Origin: Clostridia bacterium
Lineage (GTDB): Bacteria; Bacillota; Peptococcia; DRI-13; DTU073
Direction of reading: 5' to 3'
Assembly: GCA_028709105.1 (NCBI GenBank)
Contig: JAQVYD010000019.1
Location: 1-15,169 of the forward strand
DNA: 15,169 bases
The translations under genes and the position numbers were made by a program. The stretch's first letter is position 1, and every line of letters begins with the position of its first letter. Of this stretch, positions 14,889-15,169 are shown piece after piece. The notes beneath the pieces were generated by a model, which worked only from the letters and a program-made list of their open reading frames with translations, ran no database searches and had not been told where the DNA came from.

Positions 14889-15169
14889 TCATAAGCGCCT
14901 AATTTTCTTATCTTCAGAAATAAACTCTCCTCCTGTACCTCCGACAACAAGCTCTCGCACAGCCATAGTCGGCTGAGCATCAGAAACAGGAACCCCCTGC
15001 CCCTCCTTACCACATATTCCAATGGTAAAACCGAGGTCTTTTCCTACCAGCTCTACTAACCTTAAGGTTTCCGGGCCATTCCCAGTCAGCGTAGCCCCTC
15101 TTACAGGATAGATTGCTTCCCCATCCTTAATGACATAAGCTTCAGCTACCTCAAAAACATAATCACCAT
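14889..15169 (-). CDS. tldD: TldD metalloprotease, C-terminal fragment (window edge)
   Basis: The last 92 residues of TldD, the zinc-bearing catalytic subunit of TldD/E. The fragment includes EAYVIKDGEAIYPVRGATLTG near its start, CGKEGQGVPVSDAQPT, and the terminal VGGTGGEF motif, all typical of the TldD C-terminal domain. The zinc-binding HExxxH region lies outside the window, so catalytic competence cannot be judged. The stop is TGA at 14891-14889. Truncation is due to the window edge, not a mutation. Confidence 0.93.
   Translation of the reverse strand, partial: GDYVFEVAEAYVIKDGEAIYPVRGATLTGNGPETLRLVELVGKDLGFTIGICGKEGQGVPVSDAQPTMAVRELVVGGTGGEFISEDKKIRRL

Noticed and set aside
14849..15022. 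N-terminal extension of tldE (58 extra codons)
   Set aside because: It overlaps the tldD C-terminal coding region in another frame, and a good ribosome site precedes the ATG at 14848, where TldE homology begins.

Overview
The window comes from a low-GC, endospore-forming, probably anaerobic member of the Firmicutes (Clostridia; Peptococcaceae-like is my best guess). Three things point there: a complete eight-gene spoIIIAA-AH sporulation operon, a ylxY-type sporulation deacetylase next to pnp, and hydF, the scaffold protein for [FeFe]-hydrogenase maturation. Every recognisable gene lies on the minus strand, so transcription runs from the high-numbered end to the low-numbered end. The longest non-coding stretch is about 160 bases.

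Reading in the direction of transcription: the window opens inside tldD, followed by tldE (a TldD/E metalloprotease pair), then aroQ (type II dehydroquinase), a YqhT-type Xaa-Pro peptidase, efp (elongation factor P), a CD1247-like acidic zinc-ribbon protein and hydF. A strong intrinsic terminator follows hydF. The next unit is spoIIIAA-AB-AC-AD-AE-AF-AG-AH, tightly packed with several stop/start overlaps. It encodes the mother-cell half of the channel ('feeding tube') between mother cell and forespore. After it come rpsO (S15), with its own promoter, a structured leader and a terminator, and then pnp (polynucleotide phosphorylase) with its own terminator. Last come a YlxY/PdaB-like polysaccharide deacetylase and a DacF-type D,D-carboxypeptidase, which overlap and run off the low end.

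The order aroQ-yqhT-efp-spoIIIA and rpsO-pnp-ylxY matches Bacillus subtilis neighbourhoods as I know them, so most of the window is conserved core genome. What departs from that template is the CD1247 homologue and hydF placed between efp and spoIIIA, a DacF carboxypeptidase following ylxY, and the fact that the two blocks are joined. I see no mobile elements, CRISPR arrays, tRNAs or rRNAs.

Several starts were moved from the longest possible reading frame to the position supported by a ribosome binding site: tldE, aroQ, the peptidase (TTG), hydF, spoIIIAE, spoIIIAG, rpsO and ylxY. The dacF start is an inferred TTG. The most interesting non-coding element is the rpsO leader. It has a strong hairpin whose loop can pair with an identical pentamer either just downstream or within the Shine-Dalgarno, which suggests an S15 autoregulatory pseudoknot or switch. 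I found no wholly new multi-gene system here.
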